From contig JAGRLX010000198.1 of assembly GCA_020441605.1 (NCBI GenBank), positions 1-22,615 on the forward strand: a DNA stretch of 22,615 bases, read 5' to 3'. Under the pieces are notes generated by a model. That model was not told where the DNA came from. It saw nothing but the letters and a program-made list of their open reading frames with translations, and made no database searches. Position numbers and translations under genes: made by a program. This DNA comes from Alphaproteobacteria bacterium (GTDB taxonomy: Bacteria > Pseudomonadota > Alphaproteobacteria > Rhizobiales > Aestuariivirgaceae). Within the stretch, counting starts at the first letter, position 1; the number at the start of each line of letters is the position of its first letter. Shown here one piece after another: positions 7,958 through 16,033 of the stretch.

Positions 7958-9519
7958 TGTCCGGCCCTGCACAGCTGAAATCCGCCGTGCGCATGACGGG
8001 GGTATCGAAGAATTTCGGCGGTGTCCGGGCATTGAGCAATGTCGATCTGGAGGTGCATGCGGGCGAAATCCATGCGTTGCTGGGCGGCAATGGCGCAGGC
8101 AAGAGCACCATCCTCAAGATCTTGCGCGGCGTGCACGCGCCGACGTCCGGCACGGTCGAAGTGAATGGCCGTGTCCTCAGTGCCCATACGCCGGAGGAAT
8201 CGAAGCGCGCCGGCGTCGCCATGATTTTCCAGGAAATGAGCCTGGTACCAACACTGACCGTGGCGCAGAACATCTTTCTCAATCAGGAACTCAAGACGGG
8301 CGCAGGCTTCATCGATGACAAAGAGGCCGTTGCGCGCGCCCGGACCTTGTTCAAGAGTCTCGATGTGGACGTTGACCCTCACGCGCTCGCTGGCGATCTG
8401 GGCGCCGGGCAACGCCAGCTCACCGAAATCGTGAAAGCCATCTCGCAAGACGCCAAAGTGCTCATCCTCGATGAACCGAGCACGGCACTTTCCGCCCATG
8501 ACGTCGACCGCCTCTTTGCCTTCCTCAAGAAGCTCAAGGCGGATGGTGTGGCCATCATCTATGTGTCCCACCGCATGGATGAGATCATGCGCATTGCCGA
8601 CTGTGCGACGATATTCCGCGATGGCAGGCATGTCATCACGGCGCCAGTTTCAGAACTCACGCTGACTTCGATCATCCAGCACATCGTTGGCCGGGAGTCT
8701 AAGGGCCTGACCGGCATTTCGCGTCAGTCCTGTAAGCGTGATCAGATTCTGTTGGAACTGCGCGACGTCTCCGGCCGCGTGAAGCCCAGAAATTTGTCGC
8801 TGAAGGTTCATGCCGGTGAAGTTATCGGTATTGCCGGCTTGCTTGGCAGTGGGCGCAGCGCAGTTGCCAGGCTGCTGTTCGGCATCGACCCTGTCGTCTC
8901 CGGCGACGTTTTGGTCGACGGAGTGCCCGTGAACATGGCCTCTCCGGCAGATGCCATCAGGCATGGCATCGCGCTTATCCCGGAAGACCGGCTGCGTCAG
9001 GGGGTCGTGCTGGAACACAGTGTATCGGACAACATTGCCATGTCCATCCTGGGGCGCCTTAGTTCATGGGGATGGATTTCGGCGGCAAAGCAGTCGGAAT
9101 TGGCGCTAGACAGGATTGCAGCCTTGAAGATCAAGACCGCTTCCGCTGGAGCCGCCGTGCGGACGCTCTCGGGCGGCAACCAGCAGAAAGTCGTTCTGGG
9201 CAAGTGGCTGGCCTCCGATCCACGCATTGTCATTCTCGATGAGCCTACGGCAGGCATCGACATCGGCAGCAAGTCCGAGATCATCACGCTGATCCGGGAG
9301 CTCGCAGGCCAGGGCAAGGCGGTCATCGTCATCTCGTCCGAGCTCAACGAGTTGCTGGCGGCCTGTGACCGCATCCTGGTGATGAGCGATGGCCGGCTGG
9401 TGCGCGATGTGGATCGCGCCCACTTCGATTCACAAGGCGAAAGCGACAAAGAGGGAAACATGCAGGATGCCGAACACGCTCTCCAGCGTGCGATCCAGGA
9501 GGCCCGGGCCAATGTCTGA
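7957..9519 (+). CDS. CUT2 sugar ABC transporter ATP-binding protein (two ATPase domains)
   Basis: This 520-residue protein has two fused nucleotide-binding domains, as in RbsA/XylG. Domain 1: Walker A GGNGAGKST (43-51), signature LGAGQRQ (148-154), Walker B LILDEPST (169-176), H-loop YVSHR. Domain 2: degenerate Walker A GLLGSGRS without lysine (294-301), canonical signature LSGGNQQKV and Walker B IVILDEPTAG. This is the usual asymmetry: the intact Walker A of domain 1 pairs with the intact signature of domain 2. The domain 1 signature has Gly in place of the usual Ser, fitting a degenerate second site. It overlaps the dehydrogenase stop by 1 nt and the permease start by 8 nt. Confidence 0.95.
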   Translation: MSGPAQLKSAVRMTGVSKNFGGVRALSNVDLEVHAGEIHALLGGNGAGKSTILKILRGVHAPTSGTVEVNGRVLSAHTPEESKRAGVAMIFQEMSLVPTLTVAQNIFLNQELKTGAGFIDDKEAVARARTLFKSLDVDVDPHALAGDLGAGQRQLTEIVKAISQDAKVLILDEPSTALSAHDVDRLFAFLKKLKADGVAIIYVSHRMDEIMRIADCATIFRDGRHVITAPVSELTLTSIIQHIVGRESKGLTGISRQSCKRDQILLELRDVSGRVKPRNLSLKVHAGEVIGIAGLLGSGRSAVARLLFGIDPVVSGDVLVDGVPVNMASPADAIRHGIALIPEDRLRQGVVLEHSVSDNIAMSILGRLSSWGWISAAKQSELALDRIAALKIKTASAGAAVRTLSGGNQQKVVLGKWLASDPRIVILDEPTAGIDIGSKSEIITLIRELAGQGKAVIVISSELNELLAACDRILVMSDGRLVRDVDRAHFDSQGESDKEGNMQDAEHALQRAIQEARANV

Positions 9520-10465
9520 CGCTCAAACCACGCGGCGCCTTCCCGACTGGCGGCAATACATTATCTACCTCGGTTTTGTTGCGGTCTTCGTGTTCTTTGC
9601 CATTACTCTAGGACACAAGGGCTTTCTTGACGCCAACAACCTGCTCAACATCATCCGCCAGACGGCGATGATCGCGATCATGGCGGTGGCTATGACCTAT
9701 GTGCTTTCGGCCGGCGAAATCGATCTGTCGATCGGCGCCGTTGCGGGACTTGCCTCGGTCGCGACGGCCATGGGCATGGACTACGGTGGTGTTGCCTTCG
9801 GCATTCTCTGCGGACTGGCGACGGGCCTCGCCGTTGGCATGTTCAATGGACTACTGACCACGCGCATCGGCATCCCGTCATTTCTGACCACACTGGCGAT
9901 GATGGGCATCGCCAAGGGCACATCCATGTGGGTGAGCGGCACCAAGGCCATTCCCATTCTATCGGACGGCTACAGCTACTTCCTTGGCGGCGGGAGCATG
10001 GGCCCGATACCCATCGTGCTGTTCTGGATGCTTGCCGCCGGTGTGCTCGGGCACATCGTGTTGCGCAAGACGACATTTGGGCGCTTCGTGCTTGCAACCG
10101 GTGGCAGCGAAACGGCGGCGCGCTATTCCGGCATCAAGACGTCCGACGTCAAATTCAAGGTCCTGATCATCTCTTCAATGGCCGCCGCTTTTGCCGGCAT
10201 GCTTTATGCGGGACGATTTCAGACCGGCCGCTTCCAGCTGGGAGAAGGCGATGAACTGTCGGTCATCGCTGCAGCTGTTCTCGGCGGCACGAGCCTGTTC
10301 GGCGGCAAGGGTACAGTCGTCGGCTCGATCATGGGCGCATTGATGATCGGCCTCATCAACAATGGCCTCATCCTTGCCGGGCTCGAGTTCTCGCAACAGC
10401 TCATTGCCCGGGGCGCCATCATCATTCTCGCGGTGGCTATCAGCCAGAACAGGAAACAGTCATGA
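9512..10465 (+). CDS. CUT2 sugar ABC transporter permease
   Basis: This 317-residue inner-membrane permease (BPD_transp_2 family) has about eight to ten hydrophobic segments and the hallmark GEIDLSIGAVAGL near residues 67-79, plus the cytoplasmic loop GGSETAARYSGI that contacts the ATPase. The frame is open upstream to an ATG at 9389, but the start at 9512 is preferred: it has GGAGG 10 nt upstream (9497-9501), overlaps the ATPase stop by 8 nt and gives the normal family length. The stop overlaps the next start as ATGA. Only one permease gene is seen, so a homodimer is expected. Confidence 0.93.
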   Translation: MSDAQTTRRLPDWRQYIIYLGFVAVFVFFAITLGHKGFLDANNLLNIIRQTAMIAIMAVAMTYVLSAGEIDLSIGAVAGLASVATAMGMDYGGVAFGILCGLATGLAVGMFNGLLTTRIGIPSFLTTLAMMGIAKGTSMWVSGTKAIPILSDGYSYFLGGGSMGPIPIVLFWMLAAGVLGHIVLRKTTFGRFVLATGGSETAARYSGIKTSDVKFKVLIISSMAAAFAGMLYAGRFQTGRFQLGEGDELSVIAAAVLGGTSLFGGKGTVVGSIMGALMIGLINNGLILAGLEFSQQLIARGAIIILAVAISQNRKQS

Positions 10466-10776
10466 AGAAGCCAGGCTGCACCATCATCGGAACTGTCGTC
10501 GCCAGGCCTGAAAAGCGCGAAGAACTTCTGAAAATACTCTCAAGCTTTGTAACACCCACCCGTACCGAACCGGGTTGCATCAACTACGACTTCCATTGTG
10601 ATGCGGAAGACCCCAATGTCTTCGTCTTCTACGAGAACTTTGTGAGCCAGCAGGCCCTCGACAAGCATCTGGGCATGCCCTACCTCCAGCCCTTGCTGGA
10701 CCGGGCGGATGAGCTTTTGGCCAAGCCTGTCAACATCCGATACCTGACCATGCTGAGTGAACTTGCGAGGGCCTAG
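10462..10776 (+). CDS. Antibiotic biosynthesis monooxygenase (ABM)-domain protein
   Basis: This 104-residue protein has the dimeric ferredoxin-like ABM fold of YgiN-type putative quinol monooxygenases: residues 7-17 IIGTVVARPEK, then EPGCINYDFHCDAEDPNVFVF in short blocks, YENFVSQQALDKHL and a C-terminal strand. It is the last gene of the sugar operon, and its ATG overlaps the permease stop (ATGA). Small ABM proteins often accompany sugar-dehydrogenase operons, where their role (perhaps aldehyde or keto-sugar handling) is not established. Function beyond the fold is unknown. Confidence 0.85.
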   Translation: MKKPGCTIIGTVVARPEKREELLKILSSFVTPTRTEPGCINYDFHCDAEDPNVFVFYENFVSQQALDKHLGMPYLQPLLDRADELLAKPVNIRYLTMLSELARA

Positions 10777-10998
10777 GCATTTCCCTCTTCGGCTAGCAAA
10801 TGCAGGTCTGCGGAGGCGCCGTCGACCCGTGGGCAGCTCACCCAACTGAGATTCACGGACAGAGTGACACATTCTGCCTCGAAAGCCTGAATGACGGCTT
10901 CCGGTACCGACACAAGCGATCTGAGCGTGATCGACGGCGGGAGTCGCTTCGATTGATCTGACGGCAGATACCACGCGGATTGTCGCTGCGCGGAGATG
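10773..10998 (-). pseudogene. Unrecognised C-terminal gene fragment
   Basis: On the minus strand, about 75 codons are open between a TGA near 11000 and a TAG at 10775-10773, which overlaps the stop of the convergent ABM gene inside the palindrome CCTAGG. The translation has protein-like character (SITLRSLVSVPEAVIQAFEA, later LSVNLSWVSCP, end DLHLLAEEGNA) but no start codon. It stops resembling a gene where the serine-dehydratase scrap begins, so it looks like a truncated 3' end. I do not recognise the family, and it could be a chance open frame. Confidence 0.3.
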
Positions 10999-11114
10999 GA
11001 TCACATTTCATGCATCTCGATAATTGCATCGAGACCATGCGCCAGACGGGCGTCGACATGAACCTCAAATACAAAGAGACATAGATTGGCGGTCTGGGCT
11101 TTAATCTTCCATAA
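10980..11114 (+). pseudogene. L-serine ammonia-lyase (serine dehydratase) C-terminal remnant
   Basis: One plus-strand frame reads [16 protein letters not shown], then [18 protein letters not shown], a TAG stop, then IGGLGFNLP and TAA. Iron-sulfur L-serine dehydratases (SdaA) end with [33 protein letters not shown]. The match is to the last 40 or so residues only, and the in-frame TAG at the Ser/Ala position before GGL confirms it is broken. Upstream similarity ends abruptly near 10980. Confidence 0.75.
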
Positions 11115-11389
11115 TGCTGGGGAACTCCGGCCTCCCCGCCGGCCTGATGAGGCATGATATCTAAGCCAACAAACTCAACAACTTAAGAGCAAAGAAGGTT
11201 GGATTTCAGTCTCTTTCCCTCCGCCAGTTACCTCCCGTCGAATTTTCTCCGCTCGCGGATTGGTGCCGAAATTCCCCAACAATTGCGGGGTTCGCCACGA
11301 AACCTCTGCACTGCCGAACCGGGCTGAGGCCCTAAAATTCGTTCTCTCTCCGCCAAATTCTCCAAACCTCTGGACTGCGCGATTTTAGT

Positions 11390-11537
11390 ACGGAGTTTGC
11401 AAGTTGCTGATTTTATGTGGTTTTCTGGTCTGGCGGACTCCGTACCTTTCGCAATCTGTATTGGCCTCCGCGAGGGACTGGTATCGAATCACACCATTGA
11501 TTTGGTGCGGGATTTTCATTCTCCGGGTACGGAGTTG
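11390..11537. repeat. Three short TACGGAGT repeats
   Basis: The 8-mer TACGGAGT occurs near 11390 and again near 11528 in direct orientation, with an inverted copy ACTCCGTA near 11438. Flanks of the direct copies share a following T (TACGGAGTT). The repeats lie just upstream of the IS481-type scrap and may be ends of a lost element, or chance. Confidence 0.35.
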
Positions 11538-11557
11538 AGCAGAGCGTCGATCCGTGA

Positions 11558-11828
11558 CACAGCCCGAAGATCCTCGCGCTGACCGTACGGCTGAAGCAGG
11601 AGTGGACGCCTCGGGAGCGCCGAAGATCATGACGCTTCTGGCACGGCGCTGTCTGGACACCCTCTGGCCTGCCATCTCGACCATCCATGCGGTGCTCGAC
11701 CGGCATGGGGTGGTGAGGCGCAGGAGGGGCGCAAGAACGGGGCGTTCGGCGCTGTACTCTCCGGATCCTGCGAGCCCCCAATGACCTGTGGTGCGCCGAC
11801 CACAAGGGCGAGTTCATACTGGCTGAAC
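11558..11828 (+). pseudogene. IS481-family transposase remnant, frameshifted and truncated
   Basis: Three consecutive pieces match IS481-type transposases (integrase catalytic core family) in alternating frames: SPKILALTVRLKQEWTP (frame 2), then GAPKIMTLLARRC followed by DTLWPAISTIHAVLDRHGVV and RRRR (frame 1), then RAPNDLWCADHKGEFILAE (frame 2 again), the region around the first catalytic Asp. At least two frameshifts are needed and the rest of the catalytic domain is absent. It ends about 17 nt before the stop of the convergent metallopeptidase gene. Confidence 0.75.
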
Positions 11829-11844
11829 TCCGGAACAGACCAGG

Positions 11845-12552
11845 TCAGATTGTTGACTTCTCCAGGAGCTCCTTACGGCGTTCCCAATCTGGCATGAAGC
11901 GGCGCAACAATCGGAAAAACCGCGGCGAGTGGCTAGGCTCGACTACGTGGCACAGCTCGTGGGCAATCACGTAGTCAATGCAGTCCCGCCTTGCTGCGAT
12001 TAACATGTCATTCAACAGGATCCGACCCGATGCTGTGTGACTTCCCCAACGCTTCTTCATTGGGCAAATCATAAGAGTTGGCTGCTTGATTCCTAGTGCC
12101 CTCATGATCGGCGTGGCAGCATTGTAGCGCTCATGCAGAATCTTATGGGCCCGCCCGCGCATCCAGCGGCGAAGCAACAAACGAGTCCACTCGCGATCCT
12201 CGGGGAAGCGGCTCTCAACCACCAGGCGGCCCGACCTAATCAGAGCCCGGTCCTCTTCCGCGGCATCGATTTTCAGGCGGTACTGTCGGCCCAGATAGCG
12301 GTGCGTTTCTCCACCGACGAATTGCCTCTGTGGGGTGCGTGGCCTGAACTCCGCGAAATGTCGCTGCTGGCGCAATATCCACCGCGCGCGTCGCTTGACG
12401 CGCACGTCTATCTCCGTTGGATCTGCTTCCTTGGGGGCCAACACGGTTATCCCGCCATCCGGATGCACCGAGATCGAAAGTGACGAACGTGGCGAACGGA
12501 CGAGTGTGTACTCAATTGCCGCACTGCCATAGTTCGTTGTCCGGACCATCAT
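11845..12552 (-). CDS. YgjP-like zinc metallopeptidase (M48/DUF45 family), restriction-system associated
   Basis: This 235-residue protein has the YgjP/SprT-like zinc site HELCH (H198, E199, H202) with a third ligand at H208 in EPSHSPRF, and the family blocks MKKRWGSHTASGRILLND and DYVIAHELCH. No signal peptide is seen, so it is cytoplasmic. Its ATG overlaps the HsdR stop (ATGA), placing it as last gene of the type I restriction operon, a common arrangement. Its role there is not established; limiting HsdR by proteolysis is one possibility, inferred only from position. An ATG one codon later (12549) could also serve. Confidence 0.9.
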   Translation of the reverse strand: MMVRTTNYGSAAIEYTLVRSPRSSLSISVHPDGGITVLAPKEADPTEIDVRVKRRARWILRQQRHFAEFRPRTPQRQFVGGETHRYLGRQYRLKIDAAEEDRALIRSGRLVVESRFPEDREWTRLLLRRWMRGRAHKILHERYNAATPIMRALGIKQPTLMICPMKKRWGSHTASGRILLNDMLIAARRDCIDYVIAHELCHVVEPSHSPRFFRLLRRFMPDWERRKELLEKSTI

Positions 12553-15500
12553 GCTGTCTGTCGCCGCGCCACCATCAACAGCCTGTCGATTAGGGTGTCG
12601 ATAGCCTCTGTTGATATAGGCACCTTGTGTTCACCACGGATCACATCGAACATGTAGTCGTCGATTTCATTCCTGATGGCGTTCTCAACGTCCGGATCGT
12701 TCGCCCATTCGACGCGTCGATGATTGTGCACAATATCCACGAGCTGCCTTGCGGCTTCGGCGCTCACTTTGTCATCCTCGGCGTTACCGTTGCCCTGAAC
12801 GTCCTTTAGAGTTTCCTGAATGCAACCGAAAAAGGCGCGGGCCAAGGGATCGTCTCTGACAGACTCTGGGATGTCCGTCGTATCCCGGCGCACCAACTGG
12901 TCCCGGATATCCCGGACGCGCTTCAAATATTCGAGATCGGAGATGCTCTTGGCACGGAAGTCCTCAATCGCTTGGCGGAGGAGTTCGGAGAAGCGCTTGA
13001 AGAAGGTCGGATCCTCCTCCCACCGTTCATTGATGGTTTTTTTTGTCGCGTGTGCGATTGCGTCGGCTCGGCTGGCCGTCGACTCCTTTGAATGCAAGAC
13101 CTCGGCAAATGCGTCCTCGTCGAAAATGTTGACGAGGTCGGTAATTGGTCGAACCTCGTCGGCGACAATGTAAGTGTCGAGCAGCTTCTCAATGCGCTTG
13201 CGGTACAGGCCGTAGTCCACCGCGTCCTGATAGCGCGTGCGGACGGCGCGCCGAAGGTTCTCAAAGCGACGGAGATCATTGCGATAGCCGAAGATGCGGT
13301 GTTGATTTGACGGCTCGTTCGCAAACTCGTGGCTCGACAGCGCGATTGCCAGCGTTCGCGAAAAGGCATTCAGGCGGTCATAAAACTCGTCGCGTCGCGC
13401 TTCGTCGCGGAGGTGTTGTTCCAGGGCCTCCTCGTCCGCGGTATTCGCCACGCCACGGAAAACGTCCCAAAGGTCGGAATGCCGCTGGCCAAGCTTTCCG
13501 ATTTCAGAATTGATCGAAGTCACGGTGCCAGCGAGGTCGGACTCATCGAATCCTTCGAGCGCCGAATAGCTCGACAAGGCCTGGTTCAATTCACCGAGAA
13601 CGCTGCAGTAGTCGACGATGTACCCATAGTCTTTGCCCTCGGCGACCCGATTCACGCGCGCGATCGCCTGCAAGAGATTGTGCTCTGTGAGAGGTCGCGC
13701 AAGATAAAGCACGGTGTTGCGAGGCGCGTCGAAGCCGGTCAACAACTTGGAGACCACGATCAGGATTTCAGGGTCTTCGCGCTTCTTGAACGCCTCGATG
13801 ATTCGTGAGTTGTAGGTTGTTTCGTCGCCATAGCGGTCCATTGCGGTCTTCCAGAACCGCTTGACCTCGTCCGACGATGCCTCCTCGATCCGATCCTCGC
13901 CCTCGCGATCATCCGGCGGTGAAATGATGACCTCTGACGTAACGACGCCTAGCTCGTCCAGTGCCTTCTTGTAGAGGATGGCGGATCGTTTTGAAGGCGT
14001 TACCAGCTGACCCTTGAAACCCGTTCCCTTCCACGTTCGACGAAAATGCTCGGATACGTCGAAGGCGATCAACGCGATGGTCTGTTCGGTCTGGAAGAGG
14101 CGAGCGGTCCTAGCATACTTCCGCTTGAGATCAGCTTTCTGGTCCTCGGATAGGCCGGCACACACCCGTTCGAACCAAGCGTCAATCGCGGTTTCGTCAA
14201 CCCGCTGCTCGACATGCCGGCCCTCGTAAAGTAGCGGAACTACCGCCTTGTCTTTCACGGCCTGATTGATGGCGTAGACATCGATAATACCGCCAAACTT
14301 TGCGGCCGTATTCTTCTCGTCTTTGAGGATCGGGGTGCCGGTAAATCCGAGGTAGCAGGCATTCGGAAAAATCTTCCGCATACGGGAGTGCAGCCGCCCG
14401 TATTGGCCGCGGTGGCTCTCGTCGACGAGGAGAAAGACGTCCCTGGAAGAATCGGTAAAGTCGCGCACGTTAAGCGCCGTGTCGAATTTGTTTATGAGCG
14501 TAGTGACCACCGACCGCTTTTCGGTTGCAACGAGTTCCAGCAGGTTTCGACCAGTAGTGGCGCGCTTGGGTTCGAGGCCGCAGGCCTTGAATGTGCCCTC
14601 CAGCTGTTCGTCCAAATCGATCCTGTCCGTTACTAGGACGATTCGGGGGTCGGGAATTGACGGCTCCAGTCCAAGCGCGCGCGCCAGCATCACCATGGTC
14701 AGCGACTTGCCGGACCCTTGGGTGTGCCAGATCACTCCGCCACGGCGCTGGCCGCTCTCGTCGCGATCGCCAGTCACGCGGCGGAGGATCTTGCGAACCG
14801 CGAAAAACTGTTGGTAGCGCGCAATCTTCTTCTCGCCACCGTCAAATAGAATGAACCGGCGGACCAGGTCGAGCAGCCGCTCCGGCCGCGCCAGTGCCCA
14901 TAGCGTCTTGTCCTGCTCGGTAAGCAGACGTTCGCCCTGGTCGAACCGTGCGTCGTAGGAGTCGCGATCCTCTCGGAATCCGTCGGCGAAGGTCTGACGA
15001 TTCTGATCGGCGTCGAGCGGTGTATTTGCTGCCGCAAGCATGTCGGTCTCGCGATCTTCAAGTTCTGTCCATTTCGACCAGAAGGGTGCGGCGGTCCCAA
15101 CCGTTCCGTAGCGGACATGGTTCTTGTTAGTCGCAATGAGCAGCTGCACGGTTCTGAACAGAGTGGCGATCTCACCATCCTGCTGATTGCGGATATTCTG
15201 CGACACCGCCTGTTCGACGCCGATAGATGGTCCCTTGCATTCGATCACGGCGAAAGGAATGCCGTTCACGAACAGCACAATGTCGGGCCGCCTCGCCTCG
15301 GTTGTATGCTCGCGCTCAACGTCGAATTCGGCACAGGCGTGAAAGACGTTGGCGCCTGGATCCGCCCAGTCGACGAATTTGACCTGGAAGGCGCGGGTGA
15401 CGCCGTCCACCGTCTGCTCCACGGCGGTTCCAAGGAGCAGCAAGTCAGTCAGTTCTTCGTTGATGCGAAGGAGGCCCGATGGGCGTGGCCGCTTCAACCG

Positions 15501-15758
15501 CTCGATCGCCTCGGCAAGCCCGCTTTCCGTGAATGGATAGGAAGCCCCGCGAAGCTCTACCCGATTGATGCGCGTGAGGCTGTTCTTGAGGATGCCGTCA
15601 AGAAACACGTTGACTCGCTTGCCACCACGCTCGCGGTCAGCCTCGCTGCGGGTCAAGAGGCGCCAGTGCGGCTCCATCTTCTGAAGGAGGTGGAGAGCCG
15701 GAAGTTGCGACAGGTGCTTCTCGGTATCCTGGACCAGAGGGGCTGCGGCTCTGTTCAT
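12549..15758 (-). CDS. hsdR: Type I restriction enzyme, R (endonuclease/translocase) subunit
   Basis: This 1069-residue subunit translocates and cleaves unmethylated DNA with HsdM and HsdS. The N-terminal nuclease has the PD-(D/E)xK residues D159 and E173-x-K175 (RPDIVLFVNGIPFAVIECKG). The SF2 motor shows Walker A HTQGSGKS (345-352), motif II DESH (446-449), TGTP (473-476) and later ARVNRVAEGKDYG near motif VI. All catalytic motifs and the full length are present, so it appears functional. GGAG lies about 8 nt before the ATG. It is separated from the upstream operon genes by about 260 nt, which may hold a small ORF or an extra promoter. The wording of Walker A and overall length resemble EcoR124-type enzymes. 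Confidence 0.96.
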   Translation of the reverse strand: MNRAAAPLVQDTEKHLSQLPALHLLQKMEPHWRLLTRSEADRERGGKRVNVFLDGILKNSLTRINRVELRGASYPFTESGLAEAIERLKRPRPSGLLRINEELTDLLLLGTAVEQTVDGVTRAFQVKFVDWADPGANVFHACAEFDVEREHTTEARRPDIVLFVNGIPFAVIECKGPSIGVEQAVSQNIRNQQDGEIATLFRTVQLLIATNKNHVRYGTVGTAAPFWSKWTELEDRETDMLAAANTPLDADQNRQTFADGFREDRDSYDARFDQGERLLTEQDKTLWALARPERLLDLVRRFILFDGGEKKIARYQQFFAVRKILRRVTGDRDESGQRRGGVIWHTQGSGKSLTMVMLARALGLEPSIPDPRIVLVTDRIDLDEQLEGTFKACGLEPKRATTGRNLLELVATEKRSVVTTLINKFDTALNVRDFTDSSRDVFLLVDESHRGQYGRLHSRMRKIFPNACYLGFTGTPILKDEKNTAAKFGGIIDVYAINQAVKDKAVVPLLYEGRHVEQRVDETAIDAWFERVCAGLSEDQKADLKRKYARTARLFQTEQTIALIAFDVSEHFRRTWKGTGFKGQLVTPSKRSAILYKKALDELGVVTSEVIISPPDDREGEDRIEEASSDEVKRFWKTAMDRYGDETTYNSRIIEAFKKREDPEILIVVSKLLTGFDAPRNTVLYLARPLTEHNLLQAIARVNRVAEGKDYGYIVDYCSVLGELNQALSSYSALEGFDESDLAGTVTSINSEIGKLGQRHSDLWDVFRGVANTADEEALEQHLRDEARRDEFYDRLNAFSRTLAIALSSHEFANEPSNQHRIFGYRNDLRRFENLRRAVRTRYQDAVDYGLYRKRIEKLLDTYIVADEVRPITDLVNIFDEDAFAEVLHSKESTASRADAIAHATKKTINERWEEDPTFFKRFSELLRQAIEDFRAKSISDLEYLKRVRDIRDQLVRRDTTDIPESVRDDPLARAFFGCIQETLKDVQGNGNAEDDKVSAEAARQLVDIVHNHRRVEWANDPDVENAIRNEIDDYMFDVIRGEHKVPISTEAIDTLIDRLLMVARRQTA

Positions 15759-16033
15759 GGACGGACTCCGGTCCGGCCTTGGCCGTCCCCCAGATTCGGC
15801 AATACTTCGAAAAAATGGTTAAAATCAAGACTTTGTCGTCCTGAGATGGGCGATCGGCGACGTTCACGACAGTGCGAGGCGCAAGCCGGCCAGTCAAGAA
15901 TTCCTTGACAATTCCCCATTACTCTCACAGGTATATGCACGAGTTCACTGCCTAACGGCTTTGAACCAATCGAGGCTTCGGGCGCTGAGCCAGCGTGGCA
16001 AATCAGCGCCCAATTCTTTTCAGCGTAGCGCAT
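15755..16033 (-). CDS. Possible small ORF bridging the gap before hsdR
   Basis: The 260-nt gap between the PBECR-like gene and hsdR holds a 92-codon minus-strand frame from ATG 16033 to TGA 15755. It starts inside the end of the preceding gene and its stop overlaps the hsdR ATG (ATGA), matching the coupling seen elsewhere in this operon. The product (ending DFNHFFEVLPNLGDGQGRTG plus three residues) is not recognised. Proof of coding is lacking; the gap may simply be a spacer with a promoter. Confidence 0.3.
   Translation of the reverse strand: MRYAEKNWALICHAGSAPEASIGSKPLGSELVHIPVRVMGNCQGILDWPACASHCRERRRSPISGRQSLDFNHFFEVLPNLGDGQGRTGVRP
15893..15909. promoter_or_regulatory. Inverted repeat upstream of hsdR
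   Basis: GTCAAG and CTTGAC form a 6-bp inverted repeat around AATTC, about 135 nt before the hsdR ATG. It could be an operator controlling hsdR separately from the methylase, but it also lies in the possible small ORF. No clear promoter boxes accompany it. Confidence 0.25.

Larger units (their letters stand above)
10777..11844. other. Kilobase of decayed DNA without an intact gene
   Basis: Between the sugar operon and the metallopeptidase gene I find only fragments: an unrecognised minus-strand C-terminus, an L-serine dehydratase C-terminus, a transposase scrap and short repeats, all listed separately. Between 11115 and 11385 I see nothing interpretable, except that the motif AAACCTCTG followed by ACTGC occurs twice (from 11301 and from about 11366) with one base different. 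No tRNA gene was recognised. Confidence 0.6.

Noticed and set aside
7957..9519. Missing lysine in the second Walker A and altered first signature of the ABC ATPase as a defect
   Set aside because: This asymmetry is normal in CUT2 two-domain sugar ATPases, where only one composite ATP site is fully canonical.
10777..10803. Possible terminator GCATTT...AAATGC after the ABM gene
   Set aside because: The stem is only 6 bp with a 15-nt loop and no following T-run.
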